A DNA stretch of 64,000 bases, from NCBI GenBank assembly GCA_002900995.3, contig CM035306.1:3072100-3136099 (forward strand). The letters are read 5' to 3'. Positions within the stretch are counted from its first letter, which is position 1. Each line of letters begins with the position of its first letter. Positions 33,581 through 46,433 of the stretch are shown here, one piece after another. Below the pieces are notes generated by a model. That model had not been told where the DNA came from, made no database searches, and worked only from the letters and a program-made list of their open reading frames with translations. The stretch comes from Ganoderma boninense. Lineage: Eukaryota; Basidiomycota; Agaricomycetes; Polyporales; Polyporaceae. The position numbers and the translations under genes were made by a program.

Positions 33581-36500
33581 CGCGGAAAGGCGACGTGAGC
33601 ACCATTCAGACGAGGGCGGGGATACGCGCACGTATATACCACCCACAACACAGCGAGGGGCGGGGCCCACCCGTCGCCCGAACGAAATGTGAGACAAGGG
33701 GGGAACATACTACCGACGAAATCAGGATATATTAGCGGAAAGAAACGTACCAGGGTAGCCCTCGGGTGCTTGAGCTACATGCTCGCTGTCAAACCAGACC
33801 TGAGCGTCGGTCCGCACAGAGCTGGGATTGGCTGAGGCTTCGCCTATAGATTCATGCATCAACTCGAGAAGGAGAAAGCATGATCATCGAGCGCACGCGC
33901 GACCATGTCCGCATCGGCTGAGTGTTCCATCTAGAACAGGGAACTTCGAGCTCAAGAGAGCGACGACCGTCGTAGTCTGCGACAACCCACGCTGGGCCAC
34001 ACAGGGTCTCCTCTCATGTAGGCGCTCGTTGGGCGTCAATCCATCCGTTCCCTGCGCGAAGCGACCGCAGCAACTTCAACTTGAAGTCTTGAACCCAGCA
34101 TGGCCGCCAAAGCGTGAGTGGATCTCTCAGGCCGACAGGCCCGTCACAGGCCCAGCTCGCCAACATAGTCTTCCGTTATACATTCGTTTTACAACGCATT
34201 TGCTTCGCGGGGCCCATGCTACATGTAAGTACAGCATTTATTTATCTCCCCTTCTTTATCAACGTGACTCGCGACTCACAAACCGGTGCCATCTCCTCCA
34301 AATCAATGCGCAATCAAGATTCAATCCGCCGTGAATGAGATACCATTGCAACACAGGCCTGCAGGCAATTACTCTGACCAGTCGTTCTTCGTAAACAGTC
34401 CCGACCGCAAGTGCGTTCTACAGTAATTCAGTCTCATCGGCCCGGGTTTGGGTGACCAAACTATGTATGCATACCATTCTTGCCGTTGTTTGACGGCTGA
34501 AGACCGAGCTCCGCGTTCCTATGGTCTTGACGTCGTCGCTGGCGGGGAGACGACACTTTGGATCGCGAAGGTCTTGAGGTCTGGTTGCCTTTGGTCGTCT
34601 CGACGACAAATAGCCCTTCTCGAAGCCACCGTTGAAGTCTCACGTCGTCTCCCGGTGCTGTTCACATACAGTACTTAGTCATTGCTCGTGAAAGGATCGA
34701 CTACTCACTCTCGCAATTAGGCATGCCATCGTGACTGATCGTTGTATCCCTGGCGGAGATCGTGCTTGGTCCAGACCATGCAGTGTCGTTGTCTGTCGAA
34801 GTCTGCAGGAGGATATCCTAGTCGGCGCCCGAGTTCTCTGCCGAACAGTACACCTGCAGTGCGTAGCCCAACCACAGGCAAAAATGGCTCGCGGTATGCA
34901 GCAATACACAAAGCACAGCTTGCCAGTGAAGGTTCTCCTGACGATCCTCCTTTCCCGCAGGCTGTGTACGTCTGAGCCCCACTTCGTGACACAGCCACCG
35001 CTCCTCACTTGCAGGTGTTTATGGGGCTCCTGAGTTCGGTTCTCGCGGAGCCCGAGAACACCAGCGACGTCGAGACTCGACTGAGGTAGCAACAGGCTAC
35101 GCGATGTGCCAACTGGAGCCGTGACGGTCTCCCATGCGATGGATTTGTTGCCCCCGTCCGTCGAACCCACTTGGCATGCTGCATCCTGATATTCCCTGAG
35201 CACGTGCTAGAGCGAGGAGTGTGCTGCCAGAGGGGGAGGTCACCCTCGGCGATATAACGATGTTCGCTGGGGAGGTGGAGGACCAGCGCGGCGCGTTGGT
35301 CAAGAGCATGGAAGAACGAGTCAGTCATTGAACGGTCAACTGGTCACTGACTTCATGGTTCTCTGTAACGCTCTGGTGCTGTACCCAAGAGAGATTTTAG
35401 TATCAAAACTAATCATCTTTCCTCGTGCTTTCAAATGGACAAGTGCATATGGGGATACGATACTCATGTATAGAGCGTTCGCATCTGGCCAGTAAGTAAG
35501 TCTCTAATGACCTCCGAAACAACACGTCGGCGCCAGACCGTGGTTAACGTTAGGGTGGCAACGTCCCACGTAAGACCAACATATGGCTGATTGCACCTGG
35601 AGCGGTCATGTAGCCATGTGGCGAGAGTTCCCAAACATTCCGTTCGCGCGTTGACCGAGCACTGCCGATGAACGATGCGGCTTGACCGCAATTGCATGAG
35701 ATACGCGGGAGCAGAAAGCCAGGTTCGGATGTTGAATGATGACATGACTTGAGACGGTGATACAATGCGGCGTCTGTTGCGAGGCGTCGGCAGAGATCTG
35801 TAGAGGTCTGTTCGGCCACCCAAAACGCGAATAATGGCTGGTTCTGCGACCTTGAAGCCCGTGGAGCAACATTTGTTGGAACATAGGAGCCCATGATGTC
35901 AACAAATGCCCGATGCGCCGTTCTAGCCGACACTGCATTGAATGGCTAGGGGCTCCTGGTGCTGGCCACTCCGTAACGACCAGTGATGTGATCTGCAGTT
36001 TCAGCGTACTTGTGCCCCCTAACCCCGCCGACTGCTCGATCGGAATAAGGATAGAAATGTCGCAAGACCACATCTTGTGCTGTATTCGGATGAGCATCAA
36101 CCGTGCATGTGTCGAATCCCCTTATATCTGCCCATATGAATAAGAGCAGATGGATGCAAACATGACGCACCATCGACAACGGCGTGGGTGAGCGGACAAG
36201 AGGGTAGTCCGACGATCGCACTGGCACGATTGCAGGCCGAAATCTGCCGATGTGGGAGAGGATGGATCATGGATGTGTGCAAGAATAGCTTGTTGGATGG
36301 CCGAAGACGGCATGAAGTTTCTCGTGGCGGCGCAGCGAGTGGTTGAATGGCGGACATGCCGAGTCCAAAATGACTGCTTGCGTTCTTGAGGCCGAGCGTC
36401 TTGGCAAGAGTATGAAGAAATCCGATTCGAGGGCAAAAACGGAGATGAGGTGCAGGTTGGAAGAGGTTTGAAGTTATAAAAGAAAAGGGGGAATGAGGAA

Positions 36501-37200
36501 GAATAACTGGCTGCGGTTGGGGCGGTGGCTATAAATTGGCGGGCGGCATGCTTGCACGATGGACAGACGCGGACAGAGTCAAAATGCGTGGAAGGGCGTC
36601 CGAGTCCGGGGATAGGTCTGTGAGGAAGATGACAAGAGCAGGACCGTCGTACTTAGTTGATAGTCGAGCGCGTTTGGAGATGATGGAATGGAGGGTGCCC
36701 GGTGCGCTCAGTAGAGGGAAGGCAGTGGGAGGAGAAGCAGAACATGGGACGGCGCCAAGAGGTAAAAGCAGATGCAGATTGGTTCTCCACGCGGGACGGG
36801 CGGTGATTGGGTGCCACCCAGAGGCAACGGGACCAAACAACAACGAGCATGCCATATCCGGGATCACGAGAACACAGTTCGTGACAGACAACGAGCAGGC
36901 CCTGGCCCCCACATGTCCGCTCTGGTCAGGACATCCGCTACGGTGGCTAGTGGTCTGTGAGTGGAGCAAGGAGGGGACGCTGCGAGGAATTTGGCGCTGT
37001 AGAGACGGGCCGGGTCGACGAGTGGACAGCGGGGCGCGGGGCAGGGTCTGTCGGGGATCGGCAGAAGGACTCGGAGGCGGAGGTAGTGCGCGGCGTGATG
37101 ATGACCGAGAGAGGCCGAATGAGCGAAGGAGCCGGAGGGATGCCGGGGTTCCCACGTCCATATTTGTCGTGGGCCGGGAGCCAGTGCCTGTGTGCGGGTG
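33581..37200. other. Long intergenic region without an assignable gene
   Basis: About 3.6 kb between the divergent GH55 and GH5 genes. Left end carries the GH55 promoter. Between 34.0 and 34.4 kb the plus strand shows a strong donor (GTGAGT after an ATG, near 34111) and another GTAAGT at about 34225 with short open segments, but no model with a recognisable product could be built. 34.7-36.4 kb is stop-rich on both strands. No transposase, reverse transcriptase or terminal repeat recognised. Confidence 0.45.
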
Positions 37201-37648
37201 GCGAGTGGCAGATGTTGGCAGGCCTCTCCCAACGGCCGTTCTCCGTTCGTCGTCGTTGCTCTCCTTCCTTGCTTTCCTCCGTTCCTTCTGCACGAGCCGT
37301 GCTCGCTGCCTCTGCCCCCTCCTTCCCCCTCCGCAACTCACGACGCTCACGATCTTCTCCCTCTCTTCCCCGAGGGCCCTCCCACCCGACCCACCTCTAG
37401 TCCGCCGGCACCTTCGCTTCGTGAGTCGTCCGCTAACCATGACCCTGCGTCTGCTGTCCCCGTCATCGGCTATCCCCCACTGACTTGTTTTCCTTCTCCC
37501 CATTCTCCCCTTTCTCTTTTCCCGGCCGTCTCCCACTTGCCTCGGCTCTCCCTTCCTCTCCTTCCTTGCCCCCTTCACTCTCTCTTCCCCTCCCACTCCT
37601 TCAGCTCCCCGACCCCCTTCTCTTTTCTTCCCAGTCTGACTGGACACC
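37201..37648 (+). promoter_or_regulatory. CT-rich promoter/leader tract of the GH5 glucanase gene
   Basis: Roughly 400 bases dominated by C and T on the plus strand, densest at 37240-37420 and 37480-37640, ending directly at the start codon. Pyrimidine-rich tracts immediately upstream of the start are characteristic of strongly transcribed fungal genes that lack a TATA box. The assignment as core promoter plus 5' leader is inference. Confidence 0.5.
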
Positions 37649-40414
37649 ATGTCTCAGACTCCCTACCAGCCTGTGTTCACCAACACAAATCCTTACGCCA
37701 ACCAGCCAGAGGCCCCTCGTGACACTCAATACTACACACCAGAGACAGAGCACCTTCAGCTCCACGATGACCTCCCCCCTGGTGCTGCCGTCCCCCGCTT
37801 CATGGGTGCCGCCGCCCATCATGAACACCGCGCCTCTTTCGCTTCCTCCAACCCTACTCTAGCTGGTGATGAGTATAATCCTTCCACCCTCGGTCTCAAC
37901 GAGCGCGGCAAGCAAGGCTTCTACAGCTACAACTACAATGAGTCCGACCTCAACGCCTCCCAGCCACACATCCCCAAAGAGTCCTATGGTATCCCCCAGG
38001 ACAGACCTTACGCTCCCAAACGGGCATCACGTAAGAAGGCCCTCATCATTGGTTCCGTTGTAGCCCTTGTCGTCATCGTAGGTGCCGCCGTCGCCGTCTA
38101 CTTCGCCGTCATCAAGCCCAAGCAAAACAAGAACGGTACAAGCAACAATTCGTCCAGTGCCAGCAACCACAACAACACCTCATCCCCTTCGTCTGGCAAC
38201 AACAACCAGAACCTTGCAGTACAAACCGGGGGTGCTGGCAGCACAGTCACCATGGAGGACGGTACCACTTTCACCTACAACAACACCTTCGGTGGCTTCT
38301 GGTATTATGACCCCTCCAACCCTTTCTCCAGCGGTGCTCGTGCTCAATCTTGGACGCCCGCCCTGAACGAGACCTTCAAGTTTGGTGAGGACCAAATCAG
38401 AGGGTTCGTTTCGGTTTTATTCTACGTTCATCACCGGGTGCTGATCCATCATGTCTAGTGTCAACCTTGGCGGATGGCTTGTCACTGAACCGGTGCGTCA
38501 TGTTTTGCACTTGTGAATGCCACCCCCGTTGCTAATGGCCCACCATATATTAGTTCATGTAAGTGTCCGTTGTAGGCGGAATGCTTTCACCAGGGTAACA
38601 TTTGGTACTTGCAGTGTGCCCGCCCTTTACGAGAAGTATGTCAACACTTCGCAGACGGCTTTCGATGAGTGGGACCTGTCCGTAAACATGGCCGCGGATA
38701 CCGCCAATGGGGGTCTTCAGCAACTTGAAGACCATTACAAGACCTTCATCGTTAGTTCCCTTCCATGTCTTTACGGGAACCATGCGCTGACAGCCTCCCT
38801 GTAGACCGAACAGGACTTCGCTCAGATTGCTGCTGCTGGTCTCAACTTCGTTCGTATCCCCATTCCTTTCTGGGCTATCGAGACCCGCGAGAACGAGCCA
38901 TTCTTGCCCAAGACCTCATGGACGTGCGTACATGCGTTGTTAGATCACAGTTTAGTGTGCTGAAGCGCATCGATCATTGTAGATATTTCCTGAAGGCAGT
39001 CGCTTGGGCACGCAAGTATGGTCTCCGTATCAACCTTGACCTCCATGCGCTTCCTGGATCTCAGAACGGTTGGAACCACTCCGGACGCCTCGGTACCATC
39101 AACGTGCTCCTTGGCCCTATGGGAATCAACAACGCTGAGCGATCGCTGGACTACATCCGCATCATCTCCGAGTTCATCTCGCAGCCTGAGTATCAGGACG
39201 TCATCGTGATGTTTGGTATCACGAACGAGCCCTTTGGCCCCACCATTGGCCAAGACGCCATCCAGCGCTAGTGTGTCTATTTCCTTCTGTGCATCTGACA
39301 CCATTGCTGACGTCCATTATTCAGCTACGTCAGGGCATACGATATTGTCCGCACTGCATCTGGCGTCGGTGAAGGTAACGGTCCCTGGATCGTCATGCAC
39401 GACGCGTTCATGGGCCTCACCAACTGGGCCGGCTTCCTCCCAAACGCGGACCGCCTGCAGCTCGATATTCATCAGTATATCTGCTTCGGTGGACAGTCCG
39501 CGGATGACTACCCGGCACGCGTGCAGAGCGGCCAGGCATGCTCAACGTGGGCGTCGGGACAGAACAACTCGATGACCGCATTCGGCATGACACACGTCGG
39601 CGAGTTCAGTCTGGCGATCAACGACTGTGGGCAGTGGGTGAATGGCGTGAACCTCGGCGCGCGGTTCGACGGGACGTTCACCGCGAGCCAATTCCCCAAG
39701 ACGGGTGACTGCGGGCCGTACCTCAACTACCCCGCATACACGGATGCGGAGAAGGCCGCGATGCAGCAGTTCGCGCTCCAGTCGATGTCTGCCCTTCAGG
39801 TACGGTGGCTTCGCGACTTCTTTGAATGACGCACATACTGACGTAGGGTCTACCGAATACAGAACTGGTTCTTCTGGACGTGGAAGATCGGCACATCATC
39901 AGTGACGGGCCTGGTTACCGCTCCTGCTTGGTCGTACCAACTCGGCCTCGAGCAGGGCTGGATGCCCAAGGACCCTCGTCTCTCCGACGGCGTCTGCGAG
40001 AACACCGACCCGTTCAACCCGCCCCTCCAAGCATGGCAGACCGGTGGCGCCGGCGCCGGCCAAATCGCGCAGAGCTCGCTTGACGCGCTCGCGTGGCCAC
40101 CCGCGACGCTGACGGATGAGGCCGTTCTCTCGACGCTCCCGCAGTACACTCAGACCGGGTCGCTCATCACGCTCCCTGGCCCCTCGATCACGAGCGTCTC
40201 GGGCGCATCGTTCTCAACTGGCAATGGCTGGGCGAACCCGACGGATTCTGCGCAGATGTTCGTGCCTGTTTCGAGCTGCGGCTACCTCGACCCTTGGATG
40301 GGCCCTACGGCGAGCCCTGCGGCGTGCCCCCCGCTCAGCCGCCGCAAACGCGAGGCTGCGCCGGTGGCGTTCCCGGCACCGACGACCCCGCCATCGCCGT
40401 CGCGCTTCGCATGA
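37649..40414 (+). CDS. Membrane-anchored GH5 exo-beta-1,3-glucanase (EXG-like)
   Basis: Predicted 787-residue type II membrane protein: ~125-residue cytoplasmic tail rich in Pro/Asn/Tyr, a basic patch (KRASRKK), one membrane helix (about 130-153, [20 protein letters not shown]), a Ser/Asn-rich stalk, then the glycoside hydrolase 5 domain. Motifs: [52 protein letters not shown] with the acid/base Glu432, and HVGEFS with the nucleophile Glu539. Eight exons close in phase: 37649-38403, 38459-38492, 38554-38558, 38615-38750, 38805-38923, 38983-39270, 39325-39799 and 39863-40414. The third exon is only five bases. Role: trimming cell-wall or plasma-membrane-proximal beta-1,3-glucan. The C terminus after about residue 720 is Pro/Ala-rich with a dibasic KRE. 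Both catalytic residues are intact. Confidence 0.92.
38554..38558 (+). other. 5-nt micro-exon of the GH5 gene
   Basis: The bases TTCAT sit between a 61-bp intron ending in TAG (38493-38553) and a 56-bp intron starting GTAAGT (38559-38614). Including them yields the family-conserved EPF-I-VPALYE; skipping them shifts the frame. Confidence 0.75.
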
Positions 40415-41159
40415 GCGTGAGCGTGGGTGCATGGTGGTTCGTCGTCATATCGACATTTTTTTCATTTCTCTCTGCAATCGGACTTCAAGCTTGCTTGTCT
40501 ACATACCTACGACTTACTTACCCATCTCGCGTACTGCTTTCCTTCGTCTTCGTTCGGCCACGGGGCGGGAGACCCGTGTGCTCGGTGCCGCCGCCCGCGG
40601 AGAAGAGACACCGTGGTCGGCCATGTTGTGCTTTACATAGTCATAGTTGTTGTTCCACGGACTTCCTTCACTGTTTACATGCTAGTGCTCAAGTACTCTC
40701 ACACAAGGACCGGACTCTCTTCCTCTCACCCTCTCCTCTTCCACCTACCTACTACCCCGAACTCGAATCCGAAGTCGAAAGCACTGCTGTGCCGCGCTGA
40801 TGCTCCTTACGCCGCTGGTGCTGTTGGTGCTGCTACTTCGGTGCTACTGTCGTTGTTCATACTTGCGGTCGGCTCCGGCCTGGTCTTAAGGCTCCTCCCT
40901 CGTCTAGCGTAACTAATCTGCGCCGCTGGTGCGGATCCCTAGTTTAATCACTAGTACCGTAGTGCCTATTGACGATCGACAGATAAATATGCGGCGTGTG
41001 CGACCACGTCAACGAACCAAGGTGGATACGACACAACATGGGAAAGTCGGTGAGATCTGGAGGGTGTTGAGCCTGCTGTGCGATCGTGCGATCGTAAACA
41101 CGTCGGAGAGTGGACGTGAGAGGTGGGGGTAGTAGTATTATAGGCAGTACAGTTTAGTA
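40415..41159. other. Convergent 3' region between GH5 and the IF1-like gene
   Basis: 745 bp after the GH5 stop. It contains T/C-rich 3' sequence and an open plus frame through 40912 with hydrophobic stretches, but that frame starts inside GH5 3' sequence and has no family motif. Nothing called. Confidence 0.5.
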
Positions 41160-41533
41160 CTAGTGCTCTCCGCATGTCGTCGCATAGCGGTCCTCGAGGT
41201 CCTCCTGCCCGCCGTACCCGCCCTCGAAGTCTCGGTCGAGCTCGGACTTCACGGGCTCACTGGCAGCCGGTTCGGACTGCTTGTGCGCGAGCTCGTCGCG
41301 GATCGCTTTCAGCTGCTCGGCTTCCTGGAACCGCACGGTCGTCAGTGTAGACTGGGAGCGGAGCGGATCGAAGGGAATGTGAATGCGCAGGCTGGCGCAC
41401 CTTTGCGCGAGCATATTGGTTCTCGGCGACCTGCTCCCTTTGCTTCCAGGCTCCGTCCTGTTTTGTGGGGTGAAGCTCGTTATCAGGAGTCTGGGGAATT
41501 CAGCGGTACCTGTGCGGTTTGTCCAGACGACAT
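41160..41533 (-). CDS. F1F0-ATPase inhibitor (IF1)-like small protein
   Basis: Predicted 81-residue protein from three exons that close in phase: 41533-41510, 41457-41401 and 41324-41160 (introns 52 and 76 bp). The core AWKQREQVAENQYARAKEAE and the following helix QLKAIRDELAHKQ match the pattern of the mitochondrial ATPase inhibitor (the KREQAEE-x-Y segment that inserts into F1). The C terminus is acidic and Gly-rich (DRDFEGGYGGQEDLEDR), not the extended coiled coil of animal IF1. No convincing mitochondrial presequence exists with this start. The frame stays open upstream to an ATG at 41659, which would add 42 residues, or a first exon may lie further upstream. It is adjacent to and codirectional with VID21, whose stop is about 0.3 kb upstream. 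Confidence 0.6.
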
Positions 41534-41847
41534 TGGTAGAGGTTCAGTTAATGGAAGGGGTGTGTTCAGTGTTGTCAAGAACGTGGTGCTTTTGAGTCTC
41601 AGGCTGGGGACCTGTCCCGGAACGGAGGGGCTGGACATGCCGAGGACATACGTCATGGCCATCCAAAAAGGGTCCCGATCTTCTAGATGTATTGCCAAGT
41701 GTAACCAAACGATAATGCTGAAGACAGTACAAGATCCTATATGCTAGTGAAGTGAAAGCTGGAAAACGTGCGTGTCTAGATGATACATGATGCTATGTAC
41801 AGTCCAAGTCTGTCGTGCAAGCAGACATAAGCTACTGGTGCGGGAAG

Positions 41848-44800
41848 TTACCATTTGGAGGATTCTGGTTCTGCGCCTGCTGTAGCTGTTGCTGCTGTTG
41901 AGCGTGGGCGGCGGCGTACGACTGTTGGCGCTACCATCAACCATCAGTCTCTACCCGCATCGAGCGGAGCTATCCACCCACCTGCAGTAGGGCGTGGATC
42001 TGCTCTGGAGTGAACTGGCCGCCACGCATGCCTTGCATGGCAGGTACACTTTGCATGTTCTGCAGATAGAACTGCGCTGGCATCTGCAGCAATGGATTCA
42101 CTTGCATACCCTGGACAGGTTGACCAGGAACGGAAGGCGGCCGGGCAACGGCTGTGGCATTCGGTGGACTAGCGGCAGGAAGAGGCGGCGAGTGATGAGG
42201 AGCGCCGGGGGACGCACTCGTCGCCCGAGCGGCGAACGATGGCGACAAATGTGCAGCGCTGAGTGCAGGTGCTGCCGCAGTCAAGGCGGCAGAGGCGTTC
42301 GATAGTGGCACCTGCACTTGCGCTGGCACTTGACCCTGAGGGGGGGACTGCGCTGGAGTGGGAGCCTGGCCTTGGGCTTGCCCCTGCCCTGATGCTGCCA
42401 TAGCTCTCATGTGCGCTGCCAGCTGCGGCGGTGACATCCGGGAGGTCGCATTAGCTGCCAGAGCAGCAGCAATCCGTTGCTGCGATATACCAACCTGGGC
42501 TCCGCTCCGGATCTGTGCGACCTGGGGAACGCCGTTTGCCGACCTCGGGACACCATTGGTATTGGCACCTGGGGGAAGCATTTGTCCCTGAGGCGTTTGA
42601 GGCTGCTATTATCGGGGGTCCAGACAAGTAAGTGGCACTATCCACCTCATGAAGCTAATAATATCTCACAGCGTTTGGTGGCATAGGCTGTCCTTGGGCG
42701 CGTTGTGCTTGTTCCCGTAGAAGGTGCTGTCGAGCAAGTTCGTCATTTCTGCGACGCATGAGCAGTTCTTGGGCATCTCTCGCCTCCTTCTCCGCCTTCA
42801 TCCGACTGAGTTCGGCCGGCGTCAACTTAGGTAGCTTGGTAAATTGCCCATGCGTATCGTGTACCGCAGTGGGCTTCACGCGAGGCGCAGCTACATCGCC
42901 CCACACCAGTAAGCGCACTACAGCATATAAGTGACGGTGGCGTCGACATACCGTTTGACTTTTGAGCCTGCTCCCTCCGCTTTGCCGTTCTCTTGATAGT
43001 ATCATGCATCGCTGCATGTCGGCGACGTTTCCTAGGCTCGCTCTGGTTCGCACCCCCGGCGCCATTGCTTGACATAGCGACGCTTTGGTTGGCGGATCTC
43101 TTGACCCCTCTGGTCGTCATGTGTGAAGCCGAGGCCGATACGGACGATACTGACGGTGTGTTATCCTCTGCGGCGTCGGCGCGAGCAGCGGCACTGAACT
43201 TCTCTTTCCAACGCTCCATGCACTCCCAAAACGAACGTTTGTCCGTCGAGATGGTGACCCTGGACGAATTGAACGAATCGGCAATGAGATGCCAGTTGTA
43301 CGGGTACCTTTCGACTGCTTGCTTGAGAAGTGCATCTTCCGCCGGTGTCCACACGACCGCATCGCCATGGTCAGCATTACGCTTGCGGACGTCCCTAGGA
43401 GGTGGAGGCATGAACGTAGGATGACCCGTCGGTGTGTTCGACTTGGTCGCGGTTCCCTCAAAGAGTGCTAGAACGCCATGTGAGCGTGCATTCTCATAGA
43501 GCGACATGGAACCAAAAACGCTTACCGCACAGGTTCTCGTCGACGGGTCGGGCGGATGGGACTTCAACATCTGCAAAGATCGGAGTCTCTTCGATCTGGG
43601 ACCATTTGCCATCTTTGAAGTTGCTCGCGGGCCTGAGTGTGCCGAGAAGGGTTGGCTTCACGAACATGAACTTCGAGGTAGGTGTGAGCTTGGTGTACGC
43701 AGCATCCTCCGCACGCTTGTTGGGGTCATCTCTGTCCGCCCGGCGGTCCGATTTCTTCTTGCCATTGCCATCCGGGGCGGCGTTGGGAGGAGGAGCGACA
43801 TCCAGCATATCATAGAATGGGAGGTCGTGAAAGATCGTTGTGAGCTCGGGGGGAACAGGCGGTAGGGGAAAGGCCATTGGATCTTCGGTAGAAAGCTGCG
43901 ACATGCTCTTCGCAAGATCAAGGTCATCCAAGTCGATGAATAGCTTGTCGACATCGGAGTACAGAATGTGATCCCGAACCGGGTGGTTCTTGGGTTTGAC
44001 CTTCCCTGAAACGCCCTCGCCTTCCTTTCCGGCTGGACCCAGGATGGGATTCTTGGAAGAGGCCTTTAAGCCAGGATGGACTTCAGGCGCCGCCGGCTTG
44101 GCAGCGGATGCATCCTCAGGTTTCTTCGACTCAACCTGCGAAGGTTTTGCCTCGTCCACTTCCATGGCGTTTGTGTCACGAGAATGGTTGGGACCGGTAC
44201 CGCCCAACGCCGCCAGGTCCTCGATCTCCTCTATCTTAGGCTTGAAGGTCACAGCATCCTGGCTGTTCTGCTGCGTGGGCGCCTGTTCGTACTGCTCAAG
44301 AGCGTCTTGCAAAGCTTGGCTAGGCGCAAGGGAATCGAGGACGGGGTCCTTGTCTTGTTCATCCTCGCTCTCATCATCCGACCCGTAGCCATCATTCTGA
44401 GAGCCAGTGTCTCTCGACTCAGCACCGTTTTCATCCGTATCCTGAGTTTCTCCGAATGGTCCGTCGGCTTCCACAGCAGCTCCGTCCAGCATCTCCGTGT
44501 CCTCAGGTGGAGGAGGTTTCCACAACACGACAATGCCCCGGCTGACGCGTTCCTCTAGAGATCCCGCTTCATGCCATTCCATCACCGCATGCGCTAAATT
44601 ATACGCGAGGGCGAGCTTCCACCTCCGCTCTTCCCGGAAATCCGTGCGCATCCATCGCTGCAAGACTTGCTCAGTCAATGTTTTGTCAAGAGTGACGTTT
44701 GCAAAGTTACCATCTCATCCAGAAGGTAATCCCAATGCGTCTTCGTCAAGCCGCCCACGCCACGTTGCTTCTTAGGTTGTCGGAAACTCCATGATGCCGT

Positions 44801-46433
44801 GTCCTTCAACTTCTCGATGCGGTCGAACACACGAAGAAGATGCATTTCCGTGATACCGATCTATGAACTCATAAACAACACGGCCCAGGCTACAAATGCA
44901 TTTGGAAGCGATACGCACCGACCAGTCACGCGTGCTTAGACACTTTGTTGACCTCGACAGCTTCGTGTGCACGGGATTTGCTCTCAGAACAGCTGCCCAC
45001 CTATTGAGACCCATAGGTTGCCATTCTTCCTTCTTTACGTCGCCTCCCTTCTTATTACGTTTTGATTTCTTCTTCACAAACTCCATGGGGAGCATGTGGA
45101 GAGGAGGGAGGGGGTACTGTGGATCGGGACCGAATTCGTGGGGACCTCTACCGTTTTCGACAGCCATCGGTTGGTCTACCCCGTCGTTGAAGGTAAACAA
45201 AGACGCAGGGTGGAGCTGGGGGTGGGGGATTGCATAGTCAACGGCACGGCGAAGAACATGTTCGTCGACAAGTAGAGGAGACAACGGTTGTTGTGAAGGT
45301 CCCAAGATAGCCATGATCTGGTCCTCGCTGTGTTCCTTGGTGAGCTGAGCCGGCGCAACCGTCTCGAACGGAACAGACGTCCTCTCCGCGGGTGACGGTG
45401 ACTTCGCCGGTGGTTCGGGCTCGGCGACTTCCATATCGTCGTTATCCAGGGGTTCCTCCTTGATGGTGTCAGGCCCATCATGAAGGAGCTGCAATGGCGA
45501 AGGCTGCGAAAGCTGGGACGGAGGTAGGGAGGTCCGACTTGACGAAGGTTCTCGTGTCGCAGCAAACGATTCCGCGGACGACTGAGGAATGGGAGATTCC
45601 AGACACGAGGTGTTATAAGAAGGACTCGGCAAATCCTGCTGTGTGGGGGTGGGGGATTTCCCGGGAACGGCATCCTGCGAGGGATGCAGCTCTTGTTCTA
45701 CGACGCCTGGGGACTCCAGGGTAGCATTTGGTACTGGGGATGTTTCTCGCACAACAACATCTTCGCTTGGAATTGGCTTGGTTTCCGGAACATCGGCAAC
45801 TTCGGGGGGAGGCGCAGAGACAGAGTCGACATCCATGGAAACATCTGCTGGCGGTGTGGGTACATCGGGGATTTGGGGAGACGAAACTTCTTCTTCCTCT
45901 TCTTCTTCCTCTCGAATGTCATTCGGAGGGGGTGATGCTGGCGGTTCGGACATGGGAGATTCCGAGATAACATTGACCGCATTCTCCGGCTCCAGCGGAG
46001 GTGGTTCAGGTGCAATAACACATACGGGGGAGTACGCCGGAGGAGTTTCGGGTAGAGCAACCTCCTCATCCAGGAGACTTGAGATGTGACCGGAGTTGGG
46101 ACTAGGCCCAAACGACCATAAATACTGGTGCGTTACCTCTATATGTCAAGCATAAGGTGGACACTCACTGCCTCTCGAGGTCAAACCTCTCTAGGAATAG
46201 CCGAAGATTCTGCTCATCATTCTCTTCCTCTTCCTCCTCCAGAGTAACCAAGGAGCCGAGGTTGTCCCGCTTCTGTATGAGATGGTACATCTCACGAAGC
46301 AGTTCGTTCCGTCGCCTGCTTATTTCCCTGCGCGCGGATACCCAATGAACACCGGGTGATTGCGTGTGGAGACAAAAACTCACTGGAGCTGCATCACACG
46401 CTCTTCGACGAGCATTTCGGCAGTTTGAGACAT
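41848..46433 (-). CDS. VID21: VID21/EAF1-like scaffold of the NuA4 histone acetyltransferase
   Basis: Predicted 1372-residue chromatin protein. Nine exons close in phase: 46433-46384, 46327-46169, 46101-44919, 44860-44711, 44657-43526, 43467-42952, 42890-42670, 42605-41982 and 41931-41848. N terminus: helical, Arg/Glu-rich (RREMYHL, LEEEEEENDEQNLRLFLERF). Then a ~390-residue acidic, Pro/Ser-rich region; the HSA domain around HWDYLLDEM and WMRTDFREERRWKLALAYNL; a second acidic linker; a SANT/Myb repeat (VVWTPAEDALLKQAVERYPYNWHLIADSF and WECMERWKEKF); a short basic Arg/Lys helix; and a Gln/Pro/Ala-rich tail. HSA plus SANT in this order is the hallmark of fungal Eaf1/Vid21, which scaffolds NuA4; p400-type ATPase motifs are absent. 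The phase of the last exon puts the stop at 41848 rather than in the next frame. Confidence 0.9.
45885..45920. repeat. CTT/TCC triplet run inside VID21
   Basis: Tandem TTC/CTC triplets on the plus strand encode the run of glutamates in the N-terminal acidic region of VID21. A typical low-complexity coding microsatellite. Confidence 0.55.

Noticed and set aside
33828..34334. Candidate spliced gene with GTGAGT and GTAAGT donors
   Set aside because: Several acceptor choices give different short products, none recognisable and none with matching phase on both sides; not supportable from sequence alone.
36529..37650. 373-codon minus-strand and 315-codon plus-strand frames before the GH5 gene
   Set aside because: Both cross the pyrimidine-rich promoter and are composed of Arg/Gly/Ser or Pro/Ser filler; no domain. 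The open frames follow from the skewed base composition.
40427..40912. Hydrophobic plus-strand frame after GH5 as an alternative GH5 C terminus or GPI-anchored protein
   Set aside because: Starts within the GH5 3' region, no signal peptide, no family match, and the GH5 frame ends properly at 40414.
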